This document shows positions 1 through 8,136 of a DNA stretch of 64,000 bases, one piece after another. The first letter of the stretch is position 1, and the number at the start of each line of letters is the position of its first letter. The DNA lies in assembly GCA_036005185.1 (NCBI GenBank), contig DASYQS010000058.1, positions 1 through 64,000 on the forward strand, in the 5' to 3' direction. The notes under the pieces are model-generated. The model was given only the letters and a program-made list of their open reading frames with translations. It did no database searches and was not told where the DNA came from. A program made the translations under genes and the position numbers. The stretch is from VBAU01 sp036005185 (GTDB taxonomy: Bacteria; Bacteroidota; Bacteroidia; Chitinophagales; Chitinophagaceae).

Positions 1-1484
1 TGTTTGTTGTTGACTTTATATTGAGTATCCAGTCCAGCCCCACCAGAATTGTAGTTATTAAATTTCCACGCCGTGATCGTTCCATCATGTTTCACGCCGG
101 CATTCACTTCAATTACGCCACCAGGCCTGAAGTATGCCCAGGTAAACTCTTCCTCTCTTGTCCACACAATTTTAACTGGCTTCTTCGCTTCCTTCGCCAG
201 GCGTGCAGCTTCAATGGCAGCTTCTCCGCTGTGCTTTCCTCCATAACCCGATCCTGTATCGGGCATTATGACCCTCACCTTTTCTTTGTTCAATTTGAAA
301 ACATCAACCAGCTCCTGCTGAACACCAAACGGTCGCTGTGTTCCTGTCCACACAGTAAGCTTGCCATCCACCCATTCTGCCAACGCCGCTCTTGGTTCCA
401 GCGGTACATGTGCTATGTAATGGATATTATAAGTTTTGGAATGTTTGAAGTCAGCTTCCGCTAATCCTTGTTCCACATTTCCTTTTGTATCGGCTGAATT
501 TCTGCCACCGCGTTCACCTGATGTATTCTTAACGAGGTAATCAAAAATAGTTGCGTTTGATGGCTGTCCCTTGCTCTCATCCCATTTGGCATCGATCGCT
601 TGTAAAGCTTTTCGGGCAGTTGGTAAATCTGGTGCTGCTACGCCAACAAAGTCTCCATCTCTCACTACAATCACACCGGGAATATTCTTTGCTTTTGTAA
701 CATCAGCTTCAACAAGTTTTGCCCCATAAGATGGCGCCCGCAACACTTTGCCACATAGCATTCCCGGTAACTTCATGTCTGAAACATAAAAATGTTTACC
801 GGTGATGAAAGCCCTTCCATCTATCTTGGGTACCGATTTTCCCGCCACCTTCCAATCTTTTGCTGCAATCACAGCCACATTATCTGAAATTGACATCAGC
901 AGTTGCTGGCCCTTTGTTAGTTCTCCATAACCTGCTTTTTTATTAGCGGCCACATTCACGATCATTCCATTTTCAGCTTTCAGATCAGTTGTCGTTGTGT
1001 TCCATTTTTTTGCCGCCATTTCTTTCAATGCCTCGCGGGCGGTTGCAGCAGCCTTACGAAGTTGAGGACCCATTTGCGGAGTAGTGCGGCTTCCAAAAGT
1101 ACCCGCATCAAAGGGCACAAGATCTGTATCGCCCATGATCATTGTAATTGATGACACAGGCACCATCAGCTCTTCCGCAACGATCTGCGATAGTGATGTG
1201 CGTATGTTCTGCCCCACTTCAACTTTACCCGTGCACACTGTTACCGCTCCATCCTCACTAATATGTATCCATGCTGCTACATCACCTGGCGGCAGGGCTG
1301 AGTTTTCCGGCAACTCTTCACCGCCAAAAGAAACCAGGTCTTGCAATGCGAAGACAACAACCAAACCTCCACCGGTTAGTTTAAGAAATTTTCGCCGGTC
1401 AAGTAAAAAATGATAGCCGGGTTTAGGTGGTAGTTCATCCTGCGTTGGCTCAAATGGATGTGGCAGATGATCCCGATTGTGCAT
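1..1484 (-). CDS. Molybdopterin-binding large subunit of a xanthine dehydrogenase/isoquinoline 1-oxidoreductase-type hydroxylase (3' end outside window)
   Basis: Reading the minus strand from the ATG at 1484 gives an open frame to the window edge (about 494 codons), so the C-terminal part is missing. The N-terminus carries a twin-arginine motif (DRRKFLKLTGGG) before a hydrophobic stretch, which predicts Tat export. The following sequence (AWIHISEDGAVTVCTGKVEVG, then GSRTTPQMGPQLRKAA) is typical of the IorB/aldehyde oxidase-like molybdenum cofactor subunit that hydroxylates N-heterocycles or aldehydes. The 2Fe-2S partner ends 10 bp upstream, so the two form an operon. The substrate cannot be told from sequence. 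Confidence 0.9.
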   Translation of the reverse strand, partial: MHNRDHLPHPFEPTQDELPPKPGYHFLLDRRKFLKLTGGGLVVVFALQDLVSFGGEELPENSALPPGDVAAWIHISEDGAVTVCTGKVEVGQNIRTSLSQIVAEELMVPVSSITMIMGDTDLVPFDAGTFGSRTTPQMGPQLRKAAATAREALKEMAAKKWNTTTTDLKAENGMIVNVAANKKAGYGELTKGQQLLMSISDNVAVIAAKDWKVAGKSVPKIDGRAFITGKHFYVSDMKLPGMLCGKVLRAPSYGAKLVEADVTKAKNIPGVIVVRDGDFVGVAAPDLPTARKALQAIDAKWDESKGQPSNATIFDYLVKNTSGERGGRNSADTKGNVEQGLAEADFKHSKTYNIHYIAHVPLEPRAALAEWVDGKLTVWTGTQRPFGVQQELVDVFKLNKEKVRVIMPDTGSGYGGKHSGEAAIEAARLAKEAKKPVKIVWTREEEFTWAYFRPGGVIEVNAGVKHDGTITAWKFNNYNSGGAGLDTQYKVNNK

Positions 1485-1494
1485 CGTGAGTTAT

Positions 1495-1950
1495 TTATGA
1501 TTTAGAAGCCAGTTGAATAGCTTTTATAATGTATGGATATGTTCCGCAGCGGCAGATATTGCCGTTCATGGCTTTTATAATTGCATCATCGGAAGGAGCA
1601 CGATTGCTTTCAAGCAGTGCCACTGCCGACATGATCATGCCCGATGCGCAATATGAACATTGAAAAGCATCTGTTGTAAGAAAGGCTTGTTGCACCTGGT
1701 GAAGTTTTCCATTTTTTTCAAGACCCTCGATGGTGGTTATCTCTTTGCCTGCAACCGAACCTGTTTGTGTAATACATGATCGTGCAGGTTTCCCATTTAT
1801 CAGCACCGTGCAGGCACCGCAGGCGCCTTCGCCGCAGCCATACTTGCTGCCTGTAAGATCGAGGTAGTTGCGTAATACGGTTAATAGTTCAACATCAGGA
1901 TCCACGGTTACTTCGTGCTTCACACCGTTTACATTTAAAACCATGATCAA
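1495..1950 (-). CDS. (2Fe-2S)-binding small subunit of the molybdenum hydroxylase (IorA/CoxS type)
   Basis: A 151-residue protein with the complete two-cluster signature of the family. Cys39, 44, 47 and 59 form the plant-ferredoxin-like cluster (CGEGACGACTVL). Cys98, 101, 133 and 135 form the second cluster (CSYCASGM and NICRCGTYPY). It passes electrons from the molybdenum centre of its partner to an acceptor. Either Met1 or Met3 could be the start. It lies immediately upstream of the large subunit, and the length matches IorA-type subunits. Confidence 0.93.
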   Translation of the reverse strand: MIMVLNVNGVKHEVTVDPDVELLTVLRNYLDLTGSKYGCGEGACGACTVLINGKPARSCITQTGSVAGKEITTIEGLEKNGKLHQVQQAFLTTDAFQCSYCASGMIMSAVALLESNRAPSDDAIIKAMNGNICRCGTYPYIIKAIQLASKS

Positions 1951-2047
1951 GTTTTTTATGATATTGTGAATTTACGAAAAATGGAAGTAGGGTGGGCCCT
2001 ATGGCGAGCTTAAGTAAAAGTGAGGTTGAATTCTATTGAGCTTGTTG

Positions 2048-3004
2048 TTATTTGTCATTGATCAGGTTCATGATCAGTTTTATCATTAGCTCTTTATCTG
2101 AAGGATCGCTTTGAGCCACTAAAAGAGCTAATGCCACCAAAGCATTATCATTGATCTTAACTTCACCGGATTTTTTAAAGCGATGTTTATTTTTTTCGAG
2201 GAACCATACAAATAAAAAAGCGCCAACACGCTTATTGCCGTCTGTGAAAGGATGATTCTTGATAACAAAATATAACAGATGTGCAGCCTGCTCTTCAATA
2301 CTAGGGTATAAATATTTGTTGTCGAAAGTTTGTACTATGGTTTTTAAAATACCATTAAAACTTTTGTTTTTCTGCATGCCAAAAAGCTCTGATGCTTCCT
2401 TTCGTTTTACGAGTTGCTTCTTCAATTCTTCGATTGCCTTAGCAGCATCATTATAATCAATTTCATAAGTTATATTCTCATTTAGTTTTTCTTCCGGCAG
2501 TGATTGACTGTCGAAGCGATTGAGAAGGATAAACGATTGAGTGTAATTTGTTATGATCTCTAATAATCCTCTTGTTTCCTGTGCATTCAATTGTTTAGCA
2601 TCACCGGATTTCTGAATAATTTTTACAACTTGTTCTAATTGATCTAATCGTTGTTGATTAATTGCGTATCCTTTTACCAGGTAATCTCTTAATCGTTGAG
2701 TTGCCCATTGGCGGAATTGAATGCCTCGTTTGCTTTTAACCCTGTATCCAACGGAAATGATTACATCAAGATTATAAAAGGAAACAGGCTTATCTGAATT
2801 TGGAATGTGCATTTTTTGCACATTACTTTTTTTATCAAGCTCGCCTTCCTTAAAAATATTATTAATGTGTTTGGTAATGACAGTTCTCTCACGCTGAAAC
2901 AGTTTGGTTATTTGTTCCTGGGTAAGCCACACAGTGTCTTCTTCAAACTTTACTTCTATTTGTGTTTGCCCATCCTTTGTTTTATATATCTCTATTGCCT
3001 GCAT
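2048..3004 (-). CDS. RhuM-type protein fused to a C-terminal Fic/Doc domain
   Basis: 318 residues. The first ~115 match the virulence RhuM family (VWLTQEQITKLFQRERTVIT, then SVGYRVKSKRGIQFRQWA), a DNA-binding-like module. The C-terminal part has a Fic motif, HPFTDGNKR, at residues 251-259, which in active Fic enzymes transfers AMP or phosphate to proteins. RhuM-Fic fusions are common in islands and are related to death-on-curing toxins. No separate antitoxin gene is visible next to it. The target is unknown. Confidence 0.85.
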   Translation of the reverse strand: MQAIEIYKTKDGQTQIEVKFEEDTVWLTQEQITKLFQRERTVITKHINNIFKEGELDKKSNVQKMHIPNSDKPVSFYNLDVIISVGYRVKSKRGIQFRQWATQRLRDYLVKGYAINQQRLDQLEQVVKIIQKSGDAKQLNAQETRGLLEIITNYTQSFILLNRFDSQSLPEEKLNENITYEIDYNDAAKAIEELKKQLVKRKEASELFGMQKNKSFNGILKTIVQTFDNKYLYPSIEEQAAHLLYFVIKNHPFTDGNKRVGAFLFVWFLEKNKHRFKKSGEVKINDNALVALALLVAQSDPSDKELMIKLIMNLINDK

Positions 3005-3191
3005 AATTAGTTGTAAAAATAAAATGGTTTTTGGCTATGGCGTTTAAAAGTTGTTAAGTCCATATCAGCGCCATCCAAGGCCATTCAGATAGCCGGTAAA
3101 CGAGCTGTGGTTTTATACGGTGTTGTTCAGTTTTTGCGCCGTTGCACTCTTGTGGGTTCGTAATTCCTAATCAGCTTTTAATTGAAGCAAA

Positions 3192-3250
3192 AAATAAAAA
3201 TACCGTGAAAACACCGTTGATAAAATGATTTAAGTTTGGGTACTTAGCTT
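3192..3250 (+). repeat. Direct repeat, copy 1 (upstream of the YhcG nuclease)
   Basis: A 59-bp segment that matches 4779-4837 without gaps and with about six mismatches (offset 1587 bp). It contains TAAGTTTG at 3231-3238, which fits the Bacteroidota -7 consensus, and ends at the TTG start of the nuclease gene. The copies bracket the nuclease gene exactly. That suggests module insertion or exchange, or a shared promoter segment. Confidence 0.75.
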
Positions 3251-4485
3251 TGCGCGACAATGATGAGGATGATACTGAAGATTTACCTATTGAAATAACC
3301 GACAAGCCGGATATATTATTACTGAAACCTTTTCCTTGTAAAGTGTCTAAATCCACCAAAACATATCAACATTGGCTTCAACAACTTAAAGACCGAATTC
3401 GTTTTTCACAAATTAAGGCCGCGCTAAAGGTAAACGCCGAACTTCTTGGTCTATATTGGCACTTAGGAACTGAAATATTAGATAAAGAAAGAAGTGCACC
3501 GTGGGGAACTTCTTTTTTACCTCGGCTATCAAAAGATCTTCAAAATGAATTTCCGGAATTGAAAGGATTTTCTCTTACCAATCTTAAATATATTAGGATT
3601 TGGGTTGCTTTCTACCAACCCATAATTGGTCAACAAGTTGTTGACCAATTAGAAGTTTCATTTGAACCACAAAAGCCGGGTAAGTCATCTGCTGAGGCCA
3701 GAAAACAGGTTGTGAAGAAATTTGGTCAACAACCTGTTGACCAAATACCAGCTTTCTTAACGATCATTCCATGGGGTCACCATTTGCAAATTATTACAAA
3801 ATGCAAAAAAATTGAAGAAGCCCTTTTCTATATTTCGGAAACAAGCAAAAATAACTGGAGCCGCGCAGTGCTGGTACATCAAATGGAAAGCTGTTTATAT
3901 AAAAGAAAAGGCAAATCTCTCAGCAATTTTGAATACACTTTGCCTGCGCCACAAAGCGACCTTGCTAAAGAGTTGTTGAAAAATCCTTACAATCTTGGTT
4001 TTTTAAGTTTAAGTGACAAGGCCAGTGAAAAAGATTTGGAAGATGCACTTATCAATCATCTCATAAAATTTTTATTGGAGCTCGGCAGTGGCTTTGCATT
4101 TATTGGTAGGCAATATTTAATAAAGGTAGAAGACAAGGAATTTTATATTGATCTGCTGTTTTATCACACCCGCTTGCATTGTTATATGGTAGTGGAATTA
4201 AAGATTGATGAATTTAAACCCGAATATACGGGCAAACTAAATTTTTATCTCTCAGTAATTGATGAACAGTTAAAAACAAAAAACGATCAACCCTCTATTG
4301 GATTGTTGCTTTGTAAAAAAGCCGGAAAGCTGATTGTGGAATACTCATTAAGAAATGTAAACAAGCCAATAGGTGTAAGTGAGTACAAGCTTGTTACCGA
4401 ATCGGTTCCTATTTACCTGAAGGGCAAACTGCCAACTATTGAAGAAATAGAAGCTGAGTTAAAAAATATTACTGAATCATCGTAA
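3250..4485 (+). CDS. YhcG/DUF1016-family PD-(D/E)XK nuclease
   Basis: 411 residues. The N-terminal half is the DUF1016 domain (WLQQLKDRIRFSQIKAALKV). The C-terminal half is a PD-(D/E)XK nuclease core: Asp301 in FYIDLLFYH and the ExK at Glu316-Lys318 (VVELKIDEFKPEYTGKLNFY). An insert near residues 125-165 holds two related GQQ-VDQ stretches. The start used is TTG at 3250; there is no in-frame ATG before the conserved domain, so the exact start is uncertain. YhcG-type proteins often occur in restriction or mobile regions. Here the gene stands alone between direct repeats. Confidence 0.88.
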   Translation: MRDNDEDDTEDLPIEITDKPDILLLKPFPCKVSKSTKTYQHWLQQLKDRIRFSQIKAALKVNAELLGLYWHLGTEILDKERSAPWGTSFLPRLSKDLQNEFPELKGFSLTNLKYIRIWVAFYQPIIGQQVVDQLEVSFEPQKPGKSSAEARKQVVKKFGQQPVDQIPAFLTIIPWGHHLQIITKCKKIEEALFYISETSKNNWSRAVLVHQMESCLYKRKGKSLSNFEYTLPAPQSDLAKELLKNPYNLGFLSLSDKASEKDLEDALINHLIKFLLELGSGFAFIGRQYLIKVEDKEFYIDLLFYHTRLHCYMVVELKIDEFKPEYTGKLNFYLSVIDEQLKTKNDQPSIGLLLCKKAGKLIVEYSLRNVNKPIGVSEYKLVTESVPIYLKGKLPTIEEIEAELKNITESS

Positions 4486-4978
4486 TTAAATTTGAAACAG
4501 ACTGTCTGTTGAAGAGTTAAAGAACATATTTGAAAGGTGAGTATCCCTGCCTGCTGGTACACAGGGTAGGCAGGTTATGAGTTTTTAATTGAACTAAATC
4601 AAGAATTAAAAAACACCGGGAAAATAATCTGAAAAAAATCAACCGACGATGGTTGCGGCTTAACGCTTTATCGTTCTATTATTAAAGCGTTACGGACATA
4701 TTAAACTATTCGAAAACATGGGTCTCCCACGGAAGACCCTATTCGCATTTAAAATTTAATTGAACCGAATCAAGAATTAAATAAAAATACCGTGAAAAGA
4801 CGGTTGATAAAATGATCTAAGTTTTGCTACTTAGCTCTCATCGTTTCGCTCTTGTAAAGTCCGGTGATTCTTTTAGATCGAAAACAGTAGAAACGATATT
4901 TGGTAGTTTAGGCGAGTGAGTCAGCCTTAATAAGAAAATTGAAATTGCGTTTAGTATTTTAGGATTGAAATAGAGATT
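4486..4978. other. Intergenic segment with hairpins and repeats before the CBASS operon
   Basis: No gene was found here. Three hairpins can be drawn: CCTGCC/GGCAGG (4546-4551 with 4569-4574), AACGCTTTA/TAAAGCGTT (4662-4670 with 4683-4691) and GGGTCT/AGACCC (4720-4725 with 4734-4739). A 26-bp direct repeat sits at 4585-4610 and 4755-4780 with two mismatches. The segment ends in the second copy of the 59-bp repeat. It probably holds the nuclease terminator and the CBASS promoter, but I could not fix a promoter. Confidence 0.6.
4779..4837 (+). repeat. Direct repeat, copy 2 (upstream of the CBASS operon)
   Basis: Counterpart of 3192-3250. The -7-like element is changed here to TAAGTTTTG. The copy lies 142 bp before the first CBASS gene. 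Confidence 0.75.
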
Positions 4979-5554
4979 TTGCTAAACAAGAAAGCTGATC
5001 ATAAAGTAATTGTTTTACACAGCGGCGGCATCGATTCAACCGCATGTATTGATTTTTATTTAAATCAGGGGTCTTCTGCACTTTCTGTTTTTATTGATTT
5101 TGGCCAATTGTCGGCAAAACAAGAGTTTCAAGCAGTTTCAAAAATTTGTTCTTATTATAAAATTAAAAATCAAAGACTAAAAGTTAGCGGATTGCCTAGG
5201 TATAAAAAAGGTTTAATTGAAGGAAGAAATTTATATTTAGTTTCTTCTGCACTGATAATGGGTAAAATTTCTTATGGAATAATAGCGCTTGGTATTCATG
5301 CCGGCACTAATTATGTTGACTGTTCCCAAAATTTTATTGAGCAGGTTAATAAAATATTAGAGTTTCATACCAACGGCAGGGTTATAGTTAATGCTCCATT
5401 TATGGACTGGCATAAAAATGAAATCTGGAAGTACTGTATTTCAAGAAAAGTCCCCATTGGGCTAACTTATAGTTGCGAACTTGGACTAAAACAACCGTGT
5501 GGAAAATGTCAATCCTGTAAAGATCTGAAACGATTATATGCTAGCGAGAAGTAG
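4979..5554 (+). CDS. cap9: QueC-like enzyme of type IV CBASS (Cap9)
   Basis: 191 residues. The N-terminus has the PP-loop of QueC-type ATP pyrophosphatases (HSGGIDSTA, residues 14-22). The C-terminus has the QueC zinc site, Cys166 plus Cys174, Cys177 and Cys180 (PCGKCQSC). QueC makes 7-cyano-7-deazaguanine. No other preQ0 pathway gene is nearby, and the gene sits in an operon with a TGT-like protein, a CD-NTase and a glycosylase-like protein, the arrangement described for type IV CBASS. The predicted start is TTG at 4979, since the next in-frame Met lies well inside the fold. It overlaps cap10 by 17 bp. Confidence 0.85.
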   Translation: MLNKKADHKVIVLHSGGIDSTACIDFYLNQGSSALSVFIDFGQLSAKQEFQAVSKICSYYKIKNQRLKVSGLPRYKKGLIEGRNLYLVSSALIMGKISYGIIALGIHAGTNYVDCSQNFIEQVNKILEFHTNGRVIVNAPFMDWHKNEIWKYCISRKVPIGLTYSCELGLKQPCGKCQSCKDLKRLYASEK

Positions 5555-6563
5555 AATTATTCAACATCCTCAAGGCATTAGGATAACAACTCCTATTCTG
5601 GTTTCTTCGTTTTCCACAAAAGGTTTTCGTTTCATTGAAAAAGATAAAAAATTACTATCTGAAGCATTTGAATTAATTGAGAATACGGCTGAATATTTAA
5701 CAGAAGCAGTCTTGCTGAGTTGTTATGATCTAAAATATTATTTCCCCGATGTGGAGAAAATGAGAAAGTTTAGTTTTGTGCCAAAATTGACTTTTTTAGA
5801 TAGTGGAGGATATGAAACAATAGATGATTACGATTTTACGGAAGGATATAAACATCCAATTATAAAAAATGAGTGGAATGAAAATTTACATTTAGAAAGG
5901 TTAAATAAATGGTCGAAGTTTTACCCTGCTGTATTTATTAGCTACGATAATGGATGTGAAAGAAGAAAAGAGTTGAAGAGTCAAATAAAGAGAGCAGAGA
6001 AATTATTCGATCAATATCCAGACCAGTTGAATGATTTCTTAATAAAACCAGATAAAAAGGGAGATATGCTCAATATTGAGAAGATAATAGATCATGTCTC
6101 TTTACTAAAAAGGTTTAATATCATTGGTTTTACTGAAAAAGAGCTTGGGGAATCAATTATTGAAAGAATGAAGAATATTAAAGTCGTGCGAGAATCTCTC
6201 GATAACATAAAATGTACAGCGCCAATTCACATATTCGGGAATTTAGATCCTTTAACTTCAGTATTATATTTTATTGCAGGAGCAGAAATCTTCGACGGTC
6301 TCACTTGGTTAAGGTTTTCTTTTTTTGAAGGCAAGTCGGTTTATATGCAAAATATCGATGCTTTAAAGAATCGTACTCAAGAAAAAGACCGACTGAATTA
6401 TAAATTAAATCTTGTTGAAAATTTAATTTATATGCGAAACTTGCAAGCTGAAATGATAGGGTTTGCTAATGCCGATCCAATGGAACAAGAAAAGGCATTT
6501 AATAACTTCAGGTATATAAATAAAGAAGTACTGAGTGCTTATAAAATTTTATACTCAAAATAA
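5538..6563 (+). CDS. cap10: TGT-like (tRNA-guanine transglycosylase-related) protein of type IV CBASS (Cap10)
   Basis: 341 residues. Two TGT active-site neighbourhoods can be recognised. FLDSGGYE around Asp88 corresponds to the SDSGGFQ substrate pocket. IFDGLTWLRF around Asp253 corresponds to the nucleophile motif and follows a HIFGNLDPLTSVLYFIAGA stretch like the HxxGxGxP helix of TGT. The C-terminal zinc-binding cysteines of true tRNA-modifying TGT are absent, which argues against a housekeeping queuosine enzyme. Acting on deazaguanine within CBASS is an inference from the operon. Confidence 0.8.
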   Translation: MLARSRIIQHPQGIRITTPILVSSFSTKGFRFIEKDKKLLSEAFELIENTAEYLTEAVLLSCYDLKYYFPDVEKMRKFSFVPKLTFLDSGGYETIDDYDFTEGYKHPIIKNEWNENLHLERLNKWSKFYPAVFISYDNGCERRKELKSQIKRAEKLFDQYPDQLNDFLIKPDKKGDMLNIEKIIDHVSLLKRFNIIGFTEKELGESIIERMKNIKVVRESLDNIKCTAPIHIFGNLDPLTSVLYFIAGAEIFDGLTWLRFSFFEGKSVYMQNIDALKNRTQEKDRLNYKLNLVENLIYMRNLQAEMIGFANADPMEQEKAFNNFRYINKEVLSAYKILYSK

Positions 6564-6574
6564 AAAATATGTAA

Positions 6575-7504
6575 ATGGGTAGCGGCGGTGCCTTCAGTTT
6601 TTCTGATGCCTCTTCAGATGAAATTTTGAAAAAAATAAGTTCAGCTGAAAGTGTGATTGAGCGGGAAGTATATAACATCTGGGTAAGTAATTTACTCGAC
6701 CAAATCCTCTCACAATTAAACAATAGAGATACTGATTTAATTCAACAACATATTCAAACCATAATAAGAGCTCTTAATGATGAAATAGAAGGTGTTGTAA
6801 CGACACTATTTGGTGGTTCAATATCTAAGAGAACTCATCTAGATGGTTTAAGTGATGTTGATACCTTAATCGTTCTAAATAGGTCGGAGCTTGCTGACAA
6901 ATCACCACAACAAGTATTAAAATATTTTTATGATAGACTTTATGAGAGGTTTTCACACACAGAAATTACGTTAGGGGACAAAACAGTAACATTACGTTTT
7001 TCTGATGTAGATGTGCAATTGTTACCCGCTATAAAATTCAAGAATGGTGTTAAAATTCCAGACGGGATTGAATGGTCTCCTATAATAAGCCCTTCCTCAT
7101 TTGTGCAAAAATTGACTGATTTGAACGGGGGTCTGAATGGCAGGTTAATTCCAACCATAAAAATAGTAAAGGGGATTATTGCAGGTTTTCCTATTAATTG
7201 CCAATTGAAGGGGTACCATATTGAATCGTTAGCTATAGAAATTTTTAAAGGAGGGACCAGTTCTCCAACTTTTAAAGTAAAGGATTTAATTATTGATTTT
7301 TTTCGCGAATCTCCAAAATATGTAAGGCGTCAGATAAAGGATGTTACAAATCAATCAGAATTTGTTGATGAGTATTTGGGTAAAGCAGACAGTGTTCAAA
7401 GATTAATTGTCGGCGATTTATTAGAAAGAACATATCGTCAAATCGAATTAGCTGAAACAGGATTGTTAAAGAGTACTTGGGTTGACCTCTTAGCTCATAT
7501 TTAA
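6575..7504 (+). CDS. CD-NTase (cGAS/DncV-like nucleotidyltransferase), CBASS signal synthase
   Basis: 309 residues. The catalytic signature is GGS at 80-82, then Asp94 and Asp96 (LSDVDTLIVL), with a third acidic residue on a later strand (DVDVQLLPA, Asp146 the likely one). CD-NTases make cyclic oligonucleotides after phage infection. The N-terminus is Met-Gly-Ser-Gly-Gly followed by a flexible Ser/Asp-rich stretch, which is unusual and may be a modification site for Cap9. It starts 11 bp after cap10 and its stop overlaps the cap11 start (TAATG). The clade and the nucleotide product cannot be assigned by eye. Confidence 0.87.
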   Translation: MGSGGAFSFSDASSDEILKKISSAESVIEREVYNIWVSNLLDQILSQLNNRDTDLIQQHIQTIIRALNDEIEGVVTTLFGGSISKRTHLDGLSDVDTLIVLNRSELADKSPQQVLKYFYDRLYERFSHTEITLGDKTVTLRFSDVDVQLLPAIKFKNGVKIPDGIEWSPIISPSSFVQKLTDLNGGLNGRLIPTIKIVKGIIAGFPINCQLKGYHIESLAIEIFKGGTSSPTFKVKDLIIDFFRESPKYVRRQIKDVTNQSEFVDEYLGKADSVQRLIVGDLLERTYRQIELAETGLLKSTWVDLLAHI

Positions 7505-8136
7505 TGAATAACGATCATTTACTCCGATATTACTACAATGCCAAGCAGACCGTTTACAATAACGGCTATTTTCACGAAATTTATTGGCATGAGAAAATCG
7601 ATATTAAAAATATTTCCAACCAAGTATTTCTTTCTGAATATGCTTGGGTTGTACTTTCATCTGGCATGAAAGAAAGCATAATAAAAAATAAATTCTCATT
7701 ATTGAGTCAAGTTTTTTACAATTGGTCTGACACATTGCTAATTCATAAAAAGCAAAGAGAACTTAAAATCAAAGCTCTGAAAGTTTTTAATCACTCAGCT
7801 AAGATTAGTGCTTTATTCTTTATGGCAGAATATTTAAATTATAATTGTGTGAGCGTCGAAATAAAAAAAATTAAAGAATTAGGATTTGAATACTTGGAAC
7901 GATTTCCATTTTTAGGTCCAGCCACATCTTTACATTTTGCAAAAAACTTGGGATTTATTATTTCCAAACCTGACCGACATTTACTTCGCATATCCAAAAA
8001 ATTCGGATATAATTGTCCCTTTTCCTTTTGCAAGGAAATAGCCAAAGAAACTGGAGAAAAAGAATCTGTTATAGACATTGTCCTTTGGAGATATGCCACT
8101 TTAAATAAAAATTACTTGTTAGATTCAAATGCCTAA
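7504..8136 (+). CDS. cap11: OGG/HhH-GPD DNA glycosylase-like protein of type IV CBASS (Cap11)
   Basis: 210 residues. The C-terminal half has a helix-hairpin-helix (FPFLGPATSLHFAKNLG, 134-150) followed by KPDRHLLRI with Asp157 in the place of the catalytic Asp of HhH-GPD base-excision glycosylases. The N-terminal half is not recognisable by eye. Start and stop overlap its neighbours by 1 and 8 bp, which supports translational coupling. OGG-like proteins are a known ancillary of type IV CBASS; whether it removes a base from nucleic acid is not shown by sequence. Confidence 0.78.
   Translation: MNNDHLLRYYYNAKQTVYNNGYFHEIYWHEKIDIKNISNQVFLSEYAWVVLSSGMKESIIKNKFSLLSQVFYNWSDTLLIHKKQRELKIKALKVFNHSAKISALFFMAEYLNYNCVSVEIKKIKELGFEYLERFPFLGPATSLHFAKNLGFIISKPDRHLLRISKKFGYNCPFSFCKEIAKETGEKESVIDIVLWRYATLNKNYLLDSNA

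Noticed and set aside
1084..1413. 109-codon plus-strand frame
   Set aside because: Antisense to the molybdenum hydroxylase large subunit, whose frame has recognisable motifs along its length.
4979..6563. Dpd-type 7-deazaguanine DNA modification or queuosine pathway genes
   Set aside because: No other Dpd or Que gene is present, the TGT-like protein lacks the zinc site, and the neighbours are CD-NTase and effector genes.
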